A stretch of 64,000 bases of DNA from Methylonatrum kenyense. Its GTDB lineage: Bacteria; Pseudomonadota; Gammaproteobacteria; Nitrococcales; Aquisalimonadaceae. Both the position numbers and the translations under genes were made by a program. Position 1 is the first letter of the stretch, and the number at the start of each line of letters is the position of its first letter. This document shows positions 51,349-61,591 of this stretch, piece by piece. The notes beneath the pieces were generated by a model. The model was not told the origin of the DNA. It saw only the letters and a list, made by a program, of their open reading frames with translations, and searched no databases. The DNA lies in the NCBI RefSeq assembly GCF_023195885.1, contig NZ_JALPKO010000004.1:62001-126000 (forward strand), in the 5' to 3' direction.

Positions 51349-51726
51349 ATGCTCTCGATGCGTAGCGTGTTTGGTGTGATCGGCGGTGCGATGCTGGCCA
51401 TGGGCGCCGCCCAGGCCGAGTACGACATCCCCAAGGTCACCGAGATCGACGAAGTGACGCGTGGTGAAGGTCAGTCCATCGTGGAAAGCGCCTGCGTGCG
51501 CTGTCATGGTGCCGGCGTCATGGGTGCCCAGGGTCCTGGCGCACCGGGCTGGCAGCATCTCGTCGATGCCCGGGGTTTTGAAGCCCTAACCCGGAACGTG
51601 ATCCGCGGTCGTGGTGCGATGCCGGCCCGTGGTGGCGCGAGCGATGCCAGCGATGCCCAGATCGCTGCCGCGGTGCGTTATTTCCTGGAGTCCTCCGACG
51701 TCGATCTGGAGGCCGTGGAACACTAA
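51349..51726 (+). CDS. Small periplasmic c-type cytochrome (c5-like)
   Basis: A 125-residue protein with a signal peptide (to AAQAE) and one class I haem c domain. The haem motif CVRCH is at 49-53, and the methionine ligand is most likely in RGAMPARGG. GGAGAAGGAG precedes the ATG; the ATG three codons later is also possible. It should shuttle electrons in the periplasm. Strong similarity to the gene 162 bases downstream shows a tandem duplication. Confidence 0.9.
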   Translation: MLSMRSVFGVIGGAMLAMGAAQAEYDIPKVTEIDEVTRGEGQSIVESACVRCHGAGVMGAQGPGAPGWQHLVDARGFEALTRNVIRGRGAMPARGGASDASDAQIAAAVRYFLESSDVDLEAVEH

Positions 51727-51747
51727 GTTCCTCGTCATCAGGACCTG

Positions 51748-51784
51748 AAAAGCCTGCCCGGCATCGCCGGGCAGGCTTTTTTTT
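51748..51784 (+). terminator. Rho-independent terminator after the first cytochrome
   Basis: AAAGCCTGCCCGGC pairs with GCCGGGCAGGCTTT around ATC, followed by a run of eight T. Confidence 0.95.
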
Positions 51785-51797
51785 GGCATACCGCTTG

Positions 51798-51827
51798 CTA
51801 CTAAACGTTTTGAACTACGCTTAGTAG
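51798..51827. promoter_or_regulatory. Candidate operator upstream of the second cytochrome
   Basis: CTACTAAACG (51798-51807) and CGCTTAGTAG (51818-51827) form a dyad with 9 of 10 matches and a 10-base spacer. It lies 62-91 bases before the second cytochrome gene. It has no counterpart that I see before the first. A regulator binding site is a reasonable guess. Confidence 0.45.
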
Positions 51828-51888
51828 GTGGTTTGGCTCTGTCTGAGCCAGAACGAGAACGGTTATCCAAAGTAGTGAGGAGGAGTGC

Positions 51889-52266
51889 ATGCGAAGCCTC
51901 AAGGTTCTTAGTGGAACGATCGCCGGGATGGCCCTTGGTTTGAGTGCGGCCCATGCGGATGCGCCGGACCCGGACGGTATCTTTGACGAGGTCAGCCGGG
52001 GTGATGCGGGCAGCATTGTCGAGAGCAACTGCATGCAATGTCACGGTGCTGGGGTCATGGGTGCTGCAGGTGTGGGCGAGGATTACAAGGAAACCTGGCA
52101 GGGGCTGGTTGAGGCGCGTGGCTATGATGGACTGTATGACAGCGTGCTTAACGGTCGTGGTGCCATGCCGGCACGCGGTGGTCAGGATATCAGCGACGAG
52201 GAAGTCGCGGCGGCCCTCGTCTACATGCTGACTGAGTCGGGTGTCGGAAAGGATGACATCAAATAG
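51889..52266 (+). CDS. Small periplasmic c-type cytochrome (c5-like), paralogue
   Basis: A 125-residue protein with a signal peptide (to AAHADA) and one haem motif, CMQCH, at 48-52. The methionine ligand is likely in RGAMPARGG, which is identical to that in the neighbour at 51349. Blocks such as HGAGVMGA and VEARGYDGL also match. GAGGAGG precedes the ATG. Separate terminators and upstream sequences suggest it is expressed independently of the first copy. Confidence 0.92.
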   Translation: MRSLKVLSGTIAGMALGLSAAHADAPDPDGIFDEVSRGDAGSIVESNCMQCHGAGVMGAAGVGEDYKETWQGLVEARGYDGLYDSVLNGRGAMPARGGQDISDEEVAAALVYMLTESGVGKDDIK

Positions 52267-52286
52267 CGCGCGATTCCGAGATCCAG

Positions 52287-52318
52287 CTAAAAAGCCCGCT
52301 TCGTTGCGGGCTTTTTAG
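52287..52318 (+). terminator. Rho-independent terminator after the second cytochrome
   Basis: AAAAAGCCCGC pairs with GCGGGCTTTTT around TTCGTT, 20-odd bases after the stop codon. The flanking A and T runs make it work in both directions. Confidence 0.93.
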
Positions 52319-52376
52319 TGGCGGGGCGTTTCATTTTTGCATCATTGTTGTGTTATCTGTCCTAATAAAGCCATAA

Positions 52377-52394
52377 AAAACAACTGGTTGTTTT
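52377..52394. promoter_or_regulatory. Palindrome upstream of the glutathione transferase pair
   Basis: AAAACAACTGGTTGTTTT is a perfect 18-base palindrome, extended by CCAT/ATGG on the outside. It lies 66-83 bases before the first GST gene and is a candidate operator. Confidence 0.4.
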
Positions 52395-52459
52395 CATGGG
52401 GCAGATCTTGCCTCCCCCTTACGCGCCGGGCGCTTCGCATTGGTCGCGGGAGAAATCCA

Positions 52460-53197
52460 ATGAAGCTTTTCTATTCTCCGTTTCACACCTTTATTCACAA
52501 GGTTCTTGTAACCCTGCATGAGACGGGCAACTGGGATGCGGTCACGTTCGTTCCCACCTTTCCGTTCAAGGATAACGACGGCGAGGATGTGGCCGGGCAA
52601 TACAGCATTGCCGCTCTGAATCCGCTGGATAAGGTTCCAACGCTGGCCCTGGAATCGGGGCAGATGATCTATGGCAGCCAGGCCATTTGCGAATACCTCG
52701 ACAGCATCAGCATTGCCAATCGCCTCTACCCGGAGCCCGGCCCCGAGCGCTGGGACGCGATCACCCGATTGGCATTGTGTGACACGATGTTTGAATTGAC
52801 CGTGCAGATGGTGATGGAGGGTTGGCACCCCGAGGTGAACCGGCGGCGCGGGCTCTATGAATGGATCTGGCCCAAGCTTGAGCGCGGCCTCGTTACTCTG
52901 GAAAACAGTGTCACGGCGGGCGGGGATCGTTTCGATATAGGCCACGCCGCAGCATTACACATGCTCAGCTACACGGAGTTCCGCTTTAATTTCTACGGTG
53001 ACAAGGATCCCGTTCGACCCAATTTTGACTGGCGGGAGGATCATCCTAATCTGCAGGCCTGGTACGAAAAGTCGGTTCAACGGCCGTCAGTCACGGCCCA
53101 CTACAATGTTGATTTTGCCGGTGAAAAAAGCGCCGCCTTTCATCAGGCGATGGTGGCAGAGGTGCTCGAAGCACAAAAGAGGAATGGCACCAGATGA
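52460..53197 (+). CDS. Glutathione S-transferase family protein
   Basis: A 245-residue protein with an N-terminal thioredoxin-like domain (MKLFYSPFHTFIHKVLVTLHETG; NPLDKVPTLALESGQMIYGSQAICEYLD) and an all-helical C-terminal domain. The VPTL proline and the acidic GSQAICEYLD motif bind the glutathione gamma-glutamyl part. GGGAG precedes the ATG. The stop overlaps the next GST gene (ATGA), so they form an operon. The DNA is visibly more AT-rich than most of the window, hinting at later acquisition. Confidence 0.88.
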   Translation: MKLFYSPFHTFIHKVLVTLHETGNWDAVTFVPTFPFKDNDGEDVAGQYSIAALNPLDKVPTLALESGQMIYGSQAICEYLDSISIANRLYPEPGPERWDAITRLALCDTMFELTVQMVMEGWHPEVNRRRGLYEWIWPKLERGLVTLENSVTAGGDRFDIGHAAALHMLSYTEFRFNFYGDKDPVRPNFDWREDHPNLQAWYEKSVQRPSVTAHYNVDFAGEKSAAFHQAMVAEVLEAQKRNGTR

Positions 53198-53895
53198 TCG
53201 ATCTTTACTACTGGCCCACGCCCAATGGCCACAAAGCTTCCATAATGCTGGAGGAAAGCGGACTCGATTACCGGGTACATCCGATCAACATACTCAAAGG
53301 CGATCAGTTTTCCCCGGAGTTCCTCGAGATAAGTCCGAACAACCGGATTCCGGCCATCGTCGATCAAACTGGTCCGAACGGCGACGCCTTTCCGATCTTT
53401 GAATCAGGTGCGATTCTGATGTATCTGGCCGAGAAAAGTGGATGCTTGCTGCCGGAAACCCCGGCAGAACGCTTTCAGGTTCTGCAGTGGCTGTTTTTTC
53501 AGGTTGGCAACGTTGGTCCGATGTTCGGACAGTGCGGCCATTTTCTCGGCTACGCACCGGAACCGGTGCCCTATGCGATGAAACGCTACCAGGACGAGAC
53601 CCGCAGGCTTTACGGAGTAATGGATGGGGTACTGGGCGAGCGCCCTTATCTCGCCGGTGACAGTTATTCGATCGCTGACGTTGCGACCTATCCTTGGTTA
53701 ATGCCCAGGGTGCGGCAACTCCATGAAATGACGATTGAAGACTTTCCGCGCTTGCACGACTGGGTCACGCGTATTGCGGCCCGGCCGGCAGTTCAGCGAG
53801 GCTCTGCTGTGCTGGCGGACGTGATGAAGATCGGTGATCCGACTGACGAAGCGCGGGAGGCGCTTTTCGGCCAACGGCAGATGGATCGTCGCTGA
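53194..53895 (+). CDS. Glutathione S-transferase (YghU/Nu-type-like)
   Basis: A 233-residue GST. MIDLYYWPTPNGHKASIMLEESG matches the N-terminus of the YghU/YfcG group, which has disulfide-bond reductase activity with glutathione. SPNNRIPAIVDQTG and FESGAILMYLAEKSG form the glutathione site, and QWLFFQVGNVGPMFGQCGHF is typical of this group. It overlaps the upstream GST by four bases. Substrate is unknown. Confidence 0.9.
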   Translation: MIDLYYWPTPNGHKASIMLEESGLDYRVHPINILKGDQFSPEFLEISPNNRIPAIVDQTGPNGDAFPIFESGAILMYLAEKSGCLLPETPAERFQVLQWLFFQVGNVGPMFGQCGHFLGYAPEPVPYAMKRYQDETRRLYGVMDGVLGERPYLAGDSYSIADVATYPWLMPRVRQLHEMTIEDFPRLHDWVTRIAARPAVQRGSAVLADVMKIGDPTDEAREALFGQRQMDRR

Positions 53896-53917
53896 CACGG
53901 AGCAGAACCTGAAACGT

Positions 53918-53952
53918 CGAAGGCCTGATCACTTGGCGCGATCAGGCCTTCG
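53918..53952. terminator. Bidirectional hairpin between GST and tRNA-Asn
   Basis: CGAAGGCCTGATC pairs with GATCAGGCCTTCG around a nine-base loop. It lies between the convergent GST operon and tRNA-Asn and could serve both. T runs are short. Confidence 0.65.
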
Positions 53953-53958
53953 ATAAAC

Positions 53959-54034
<76 letters not shown>

Positions 54035-54045
54035 AGTAGGCCGGT

Positions 54046-54073
54046 ATTCTACAGTTTCGCCGGAGACCGTCAA
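54046..54073 (-). promoter_or_regulatory. Sigma-70 promoter of tRNA-Asn
   Basis: On the minus strand TTGACG (54068-54073), a 16-base spacer and TAGAAT (54046-54051) lie 12 bases before the tRNA 5' end, giving a start only a few bases upstream of the mature tRNA. Confidence 0.7.
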
Positions 54074-54096
54074 CCGACCTCCGGCGTCGGCTGTGG

Positions 54097-55281
54097 CTAT
54101 CCGTTAACCACCTTCGCAAGGCGCTCCATGGCCCGCCGCAGGTTCTCCATGCTTGTTGCATAGGAGATGCGTGCGCAGCCGGGAAGGCCGAACGCGGAGC
54201 CCGGAACAAGCGCGACTCCCGCCTCATTGATCAGGTGCTCGGCGAATGCCATGTCATCGCTCATGCCCAGTTTGCGCATGGCGCCAGCCACAGACGGGAA
54301 TGCGTAGAACGTGCCGTCGCCCCGCAGGCATTCGATGCCGTCCATTGCGTTCAACGCCTCGACCACATAGTCGTGCCGTTCCCGGAAAGCCTTCAGCATC
54401 GGGGTCATGCAACCCTGGTCGCCGGTCAGCGCGGCCACCGAGGCAGCCTGGGCGATGGAGGTCGGGTTGGACGTGCTCTGCGACTGGATCTTCTTCATTG
54501 CGCCGATCAGCGGGGCAGGGCCCGCGGCATAGCCAATGCGCCAGCCGGTCATTGCGTAGGCCTTCGAGACACCGTTGATGACTACGGTGCGGTCCTGCAG
54601 GTCCGGGCAGGCATTGACGATGTTGCAGAATCCCTCATCGGTCCAGAGGATGTGCTCGTAAATGTCGTCGGTGAACACAACCACATCCGGGTACTTGCGG
54701 ATCACTTCACCCAGGGCCTGGAGCTCCGCCTTGCTGTAGGCGACGCCGGTGGGGTTGGAGGGGCTGTTCAGCACCACCAGGCGCGTCTTGTCGGTGATCG
54801 CCGCATCGAGCTGGTCGGGTGTCATCTTGAAGCGCTGGTCCTTGCCTGCTTCGACGATGACCGGTACCGCCTCGCAGAGCAGGGCCATGTCCGGGTAGGA
54901 CACCCAGTAAGGGGCCGGGACGACGACCTCGTCGCCGGCATTCAACAGGGCACACATCAGGTTGTAGATGCTGTGCTTGGCACCCGAGGACACCAGGATC
55001 TGGTTCAGCTCGTAGTCCAGCCCGTTCTCGCTGGAAAACTTGCGCTGGATGGCCTGCTTCAGTTCGGGCGTGCCGTCCACCGGCGTGTACTTGGTCTTGC
55101 CGGCGCGGATCGCCTCGATGGCCGCTTCCTTGATATGCTCCGGTGTGTCGAAATCGGGTTCCCCCGCTCCGAGGCCGATGATGTCCTTGCCCGCGGCCCG
55201 CAGCTCCGCCGCACGCGCGGTGACGGCCAGTGTGGGGGAGGGCTTGACGCGTTGAACCCGGTTCGCAAGTCGAATGTCCAA
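54097..55281 (-). CDS. aspC: Aspartate/aromatic aminotransferase
   Basis: A 394-residue class I PLP aminotransferase. The PLP lysine is K240 in VVINGVSKAYAMTGWRIGYAAGP; LGAGEPDFDTPEHI and NSPSNPTGVAYS are typical. A TTG start at 55281 sits five bases after GGAGG and gives MDIRLANRVQRVKPSPTLAV; upstream codons look non-coding. Gene order aspC, tRNA-Asn and divergent uvrB matches Pseudomonas. Confidence 0.93.
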   Translation of the reverse strand: MDIRLANRVQRVKPSPTLAVTARAAELRAAGKDIIGLGAGEPDFDTPEHIKEAAIEAIRAGKTKYTPVDGTPELKQAIQRKFSSENGLDYELNQILVSSGAKHSIYNLMCALLNAGDEVVVPAPYWVSYPDMALLCEAVPVIVEAGKDQRFKMTPDQLDAAITDKTRLVVLNSPSNPTGVAYSKAELQALGEVIRKYPDVVVFTDDIYEHILWTDEGFCNIVNACPDLQDRTVVINGVSKAYAMTGWRIGYAAGPAPLIGAMKKIQSQSTSNPTSIAQAASVAALTGDQGCMTPMLKAFRERHDYVVEALNAMDGIECLRGDGTFYAFPSVAGAMRKLGMSDDMAFAEHLINEAGVALVPGSAFGLPGCARISYATSMENLRRAMERLAKVVNG

Positions 55282-55399
55282 AATGACCTCCAGTCGGCAG
55301 TTTCCTGGTTGGCACCGCTCCAGTCTGGCGCGCCTCGCGCCCGGCGGTCCGATGAAAAATAAGCCGCACATCATAGAGTAATTTCAGGCAGGTATAAAC

Positions 55400-57430
<2,031 letters not shown>

Positions 57431-57449
57431 GCGCCAGCGAACGCCTGTT

Positions 57450-57791
57450 TCAGCCTACTGCCCGGTTGCCATCGCCACCACCTGTCGGTGGCGGTTCCCA
57501 GCCGTTGCGCAGGCGCTGATGCAGTCGTTCCGGAATGCGGTCGGAGAAGCGCAGTGCCGGTCCGCCTTCTGTGTCAACGCAGCGGATCCATCCCTGGTCC
57601 AGTCCGGTGACGCGCTGGATATCCTCGCAGGCGCCGACGAAGCTGCTCGGCGGCTTGCCCTTGGTCACGACCGTACGCCGCGGCCGGAACCGGATTTCGA
57701 AGCGAATCCGGTGGCGCAGCAGCAGCACGACAATCGCGATAGCTGCCAGGGCGACCAGCAGGAGCACAATCAGGGCCGGGTTCTGGCTCAT
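57450..57791 (-). CDS. Single-pass membrane protein, unknown
   Basis: A 113-residue protein with one N-terminal membrane helix (about 6-27) followed by a basic stretch (RHRIRFEIRFRPRR) and a small soluble domain with two cysteines (FVGACEDIQRVTGLDQGWIRCVDTEGG). It overlaps the upstream haem protein by four bases (ATGA), so it is the last gene of a three-gene operon. I recognise no family. Confidence 0.65.
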   Translation of the reverse strand: MSQNPALIVLLLVALAAIAIVVLLLRHRIRFEIRFRPRRTVVTKGKPPSSFVGACEDIQRVTGLDQGWIRCVDTEGGPALRFSDRIPERLHQRLRNGWEPPPTGGGDGNRAVG

Positions 57792-58420
57792 TCCAGTGCC
57801 CGGGAGATCGAAAAGGCGCCGCGCAGATCTCCTGCCCTGTAATCGACCGCCTGGTCGTGGGGATACAATTCACCCAGTACCTTGAAGGTGTCGGCGTGCC
57901 GGTCTTGCCGTTCGCCATGACAGGCCAGACAAGCGTCCTGCGTGCCGATGCCGCGCATGAAACGGAAGACCTCGCCGTCCGGTTCGGCAACGCGTTCGGC
58001 ATGCCGCAGCTCGGTCATGGCCCGACCCTCGTCAAGCTGTTGCTGGAAATCGGACAGCACGGTCTGCTCCCAGGCATCAGGCCGTCCGAGCAGCGGATTG
58101 CGCACCCGGGTGCCGACGCGGGTCACGCGCCAGCCGGTGCTGCGTGACAGCTCGGCCTTGAGTTGCGGTGCCAGGTCGCGACAGACGCTGATGGCCTCTG
58201 GCGGCCCGCCGCGTTGCATGGCCTCCTGCAGCGCGTCGGTCAATTGTTCCGCCAGCTGGCCACTGATCGTCATGGCTTCGGCTTCCAGTTCGTCCATCGC
58301 CGTGTCGGCGAGGACGAGATTGGCGGCGAATGGCAGCAGGGCAAGTGCCAGCAGGCCGTGTGCCAGCGGTCGACCGCGCGTCCGTCGTGACGTTGTCCGG
58401 TGTTCCCCAACGTGGCGCAT
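57788..58420 (-). CDS. Periplasmic haem protein with Tll0287-like (DUF3365) domain
   Basis: A 210-residue exported protein. The ATG at 58420 has GGGGAG upstream and gives a signal peptide (hydrophobic 19-37, cut near VLA-DT). The body matches the Tll0287-like/DUF3365 pattern: AISVCRDLAPQLKAELSRSTGWRVTRVGTRVRNPLLGRPDAWEQ. A haem c motif CLACH (164-168) lies in RGIGTQDACLACHGE. Related domains act as redox or small-molecule sensors or haem proteins. Its operon partners are unknown. Confidence 0.8.
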   Translation of the reverse strand: MRHVGEHRTTSRRTRGRPLAHGLLALALLPFAANLVLADTAMDELEAEAMTISGQLAEQLTDALQEAMQRGGPPEAISVCRDLAPQLKAELSRSTGWRVTRVGTRVRNPLLGRPDAWEQTVLSDFQQQLDEGRAMTELRHAERVAEPDGEVFRFMRGIGTQDACLACHGERQDRHADTFKVLGELYPHDQAVDYRAGDLRGAFSISRALE

Positions 58421-58923
58421 CAGCTCCCCCTCCCGACCTGCTGCATCAGCTGCTCCATTTCGTCCAGTGACTGCTCGCGCGCGCTGTCGATCAGTGGCTG
58501 CAGGCCTTCGCTTTCCGCCAGCTCGCGAACGACGGCACGGCAATCGTTCAGCACGGTATCGAGGGTTTCGTAGACGTTGTCGCCGCGCTCGTTCGAGGCA
58601 CTTGCGATCGGGCTGGCCAGCTCGACCAGTTCCATCAGTTCCCCGTCGTCCCCGCCACCGAAGCGTTGCAGGGCAACGGCGATGTAGGCGTAGCGGTTCT
58701 GCAGGTTCATCGCCGCAAAGGCCGCATCCGCCGCCTGTTGCTGCACCGCATAGTCACTGAAGGCCATGGTAAAGCGTGCGGCTACTGCATAGCGCGCGGC
58801 ACAGGCCTGGACGTTCGAGTACGGATCGCCCGGATGGACATCCAGGCGTGATTCGGCATGCGCTGCGGCAAATGCCTGTAGAAGGAGCAGGGCAGGGAGG
58901 TATCGTGTGATGGACCTGAGCAT
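58420..58923 (-). CDS. Exported helical protein, unknown
   Basis: A 167-residue protein. The ATG at 58923 gives a signal peptide (MLRSITRYLPALLLLQAFAAAHAE). The rest is helix-rich with two cysteines (VQACAARYAVAA and VLNDCRAVVREL) that might form a disulfide. The stop overlaps the haem protein start (TGATG), and it heads the three-gene operon. No family recognised. Confidence 0.7.
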   Translation of the reverse strand: MLRSITRYLPALLLLQAFAAAHAESRLDVHPGDPYSNVQACAARYAVAARFTMAFSDYAVQQQAADAAFAAMNLQNRYAYIAVALQRFGGGDDGELMELVELASPIASASNERGDNVYETLDTVLNDCRAVVRELAESEGLQPLIDSAREQSLDEMEQLMQQVGRGS

Positions 58924-59029
58924 GGTCTGGGTGCGTCCGGTAACCGAGTACCTGCTGATTTCATCCCCTGTCCCGCACCGCGTCAACCATCCTCTTGCCC
59001 GATCGTTGCCGGGTGGGGATCATCAGCGA

Positions 59030-59509
59030 ATGAAGTCGCGCTGTTCACGCCTGAATGGATTCCTGCTGCCGCCCCTGGACTGGCTGGTGCCGAACTGGTC
59101 CCAGGCGGTCATGCTGGATCATTTCCAGTCCGACAGTGGGGAGTATCGCGGGCCGGTCTTTCTCGCGCTGACCGGGCATGATGCTGTCGGGCTGATCCGT
59201 AACGGCCCGGTGGATGAGCCGGGAGCCGTCGCTATCGTGACCCGGTTTCCACTTGCTGCCGGTATCCGGGTGGCCAGCGGGAAAGGCGAGGTGCGGCCGG
59301 CGACCGCGGCGGAACAGGCCGCTGCGATGCGCGCCTGCTCCAGCGGCTCGGTGTCACGACTGGACCCGACCTGGCTGTTCGGCCAGTTGGGTTTCTGCCT
59401 GCACGGGGAGCCCTGGCTGATCAGCGTTTTCCAGTTTCGGGATGGGGATTGCGTTGCCAGTTGTTCATCGACAGTAGATCAGCGGATCGTGCCCTTGGCC
59501 GAGGAGTAG
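59030..59509 (+). CDS. Conserved-looking hypothetical protein
   Basis: A 159-residue soluble protein beginning MKSRCSRLNGFLLPPLDWLVPNWSQAVMLDHFQ. No signal peptide or membrane segment is evident. It is divergent from the haem-protein operon and 183 bases before the second DUF294 gene. I recognise no family. The start is the ATG at 59030; further upstream the frame lies over the opposite gene's start. Confidence 0.55.
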   Translation: MKSRCSRLNGFLLPPLDWLVPNWSQAVMLDHFQSDSGEYRGPVFLALTGHDAVGLIRNGPVDEPGAVAIVTRFPLAAGIRVASGKGEVRPATAAEQAAAMRACSSGSVSRLDPTWLFGQLGFCLHGEPWLISVFQFRDGDCVASCSSTVDQRIVPLAEE

Positions 59510-59692
59510 TCGACCGGCTCAATATTCCTCGCACAACGCTTACCTTGGGGGTGATCTCAAGCACTGGTTCGGCCTGGAAGCACCTGATTCGCGGACTATC
59601 GCAAGGTATCCGCTCGATCCGCTTTACACAGTGGGGCCCGGAAATCAGACTCGATGACGGTTGTCGCCATCTGCACGCCATGGAGCCAGTTT

Positions 59693-61591
59693 ATGCGGGG
59701 CAGCGCAGAAGTCCGGGAGATTCGACAGCATCTCGGCAACTACCCGCCGTTTGACGGCTTGTCGGACGAGTTGCTGGATGCCGTGGCCGATTCGGTCGAT
59801 GTCGCCTATTTCAAGAGCGGCAGCAGCATCCTTGACCGAAACGACGGCATCGACAGCCTGTACTACGTCCGCAGCGGCGCGGTCGATATCTACCGGCGCA
59901 ACGGCGCACTCTACAATCGTCTCGGCGAGGGCGATATTTTTGGCCATTTCAGCCTGTTGCGGCATCGCAAGGTGCACTTTCCGGCCAAGGCGATAGAGGA
60001 CACGTTGATCTATCTGGTTCCGGTCGCCGTGTTCAGCGATCTCTGCGAGCAGGACGAGCAGTTCGCGGACTTTGTCGAGCTGGAACGCCCCCGCCTGAAG
60101 TCATCGGTGGAGAAGCAGTTCAACGAAAGCAGCATGCTGACCACCCGGGTGCGGCGGCTGATTTCCCGCCCGCCGCTGATCCTCGATGCCGCAACCACCG
60201 CCCGCGAGGCGGCCGCGCGCATTGGTGCCGAGAACATCTCCGGTGTCCTGGTCACCGGGCCGGCCGGCGAGCGACCGGACCGTACCTACCAGGATGCCGA
60301 TGGCGAAGCCCGTGAACTGCTCGGGATTCTCACCGACAGCGATTTCCGCGAGCGGGTGATCGCACAGGGGCGCTCTGTCGATACGCCGTTGTCGGAGCTG
60401 GTCGAGCCAAACCTGATCAGTGTGCAATCGGATTCCACCGCCTATGATGCGATGCTGACCATGCTGCGCAGCAATGTGCAGCACCTGCCGGTCTTGCATC
60501 GACGCGAGCCGGTGGCCTTGCTGCACCTGACCGACCTGATTCGTTTCCAGACCAACAGCAGCCTGTACCTGGTCAGCACGATCTTCAATCAGGGCAGCGT
60601 GGCTGGGCTGGAGCGCCTGAAGCCGGATGTCGAGGCCGCCTTCCTGCGCATGGTGGAGGAAGGCAACAGTTCGCAGATGATCGGCAGCGCGCTGGCCACC
60701 ATCGGCAGGGCCTTCAGCCGCCGCCTGCTGGAACTGGCCGAGCAGGAGCTTGGCCCGCCGCCTGTGCCGTACTGCTTTATCGCCCTGGGCTCGATGGCAC
60801 GCAATGAGCAGACCATCGTCACCGATCAGGACAATGCCCTGGTGCTGGATGACAGCTTCGATCCGGCGCAGCACGACGCCTACTTCAAGCAGTTGGCGAA
60901 GCGGGTCAGCGACGGACTTGCGGCCTGTGGCTACAGCTATTGCACCGGGGGCATCATGGCGACCACCGACGCCTGGCGTCAGCCGCTGTGCGTCTGGAAA
61001 TCCTACTTCGGTGACTGGATCGACAAGCCGGATCCGAAGCGGCTGTTGCACAGTTCCATTTTCTTCGACCTGGACAGCGTCTACGGCGAGGAGTCCTTCG
61101 CCCTGGCGTTGCAGGACCTGGTTGCGGATAAGGCCGCGCAAAGCCCGCTGTTCCTGGCAGCCATGGCGCGTAACGCCCTGAACCGTACCCCGCCCATCGG
61201 TTTTTTCCGTAACTTCGTCATGGAAAAGGACGGTCGGCAGAACAATACGATTGATGCCAAGCGTCGCGGAACTGCGCCGATGACGGACCTCATTCGGGTG
61301 CATGCCCTGGCCTGTGGCTCGCGCGCACAGAACTCCTTCGAACGCCTCAATGCGATTGGCCGGACCCAGCTGCTGCCGTCCGGGGTCGGTGAACGGTTGC
61401 GCTATGCGTTCGAGTTCATCGCCATGCTGCGCATCCGGCAGCAGGCTTTGGATCTGCGCCACGAGCAGCCACCCGACAACAAGGTCGATCCCGAAACCAT
61501 ATCCTCCAGCGAGCGGCACCATCTGAAGGATGCTTTCCAGGTGTTGAGCGACGCACAGAAATTCCTTCGCTTCCGGTATCCCATGCCATGA
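59693..61591 (+). CDS. DUF294 / CBS / cyclic-nucleotide-type sensor nucleotidyltransferase
   Basis: A 632-residue cytoplasmic protein. An N-terminal cNMP-binding fold (about 15-130, LYYVRSGAVDIYRRNG and GEGDIFGHFSLL) is followed by two CBS domains (about 160-290). The DUF294 nucleotidyltransferase has GSMARNEQTIVTDQDNALV, with the expected GS and aspartate pair, and a helical DUF294_C domain ends it. GGAG at 59681-59684 favours the ATG at 59693 over that at 59654. The stop overlaps the exonuclease start, a classic pairing. It is a paralogue of the gene at 1-1061, but no symporter adjoins it. Confidence 0.92.
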   Translation: MRGSAEVREIRQHLGNYPPFDGLSDELLDAVADSVDVAYFKSGSSILDRNDGIDSLYYVRSGAVDIYRRNGALYNRLGEGDIFGHFSLLRHRKVHFPAKAIEDTLIYLVPVAVFSDLCEQDEQFADFVELERPRLKSSVEKQFNESSMLTTRVRRLISRPPLILDAATTAREAAARIGAENISGVLVTGPAGERPDRTYQDADGEARELLGILTDSDFRERVIAQGRSVDTPLSELVEPNLISVQSDSTAYDAMLTMLRSNVQHLPVLHRREPVALLHLTDLIRFQTNSSLYLVSTIFNQGSVAGLERLKPDVEAAFLRMVEEGNSSQMIGSALATIGRAFSRRLLELAEQELGPPPVPYCFIALGSMARNEQTIVTDQDNALVLDDSFDPAQHDAYFKQLAKRVSDGLAACGYSYCTGGIMATTDAWRQPLCVWKSYFGDWIDKPDPKRLLHSSIFFDLDSVYGEESFALALQDLVADKAAQSPLFLAAMARNALNRTPPIGFFRNFVMEKDGRQNNTIDAKRRGTAPMTDLIRVHALACGSRAQNSFERLNAIGRTQLLPSGVGERLRYAFEFIAMLRIRQQALDLRHEQPPDNKVDPETISSSERHHLKDAFQVLSDAQKFLRFRYPMP

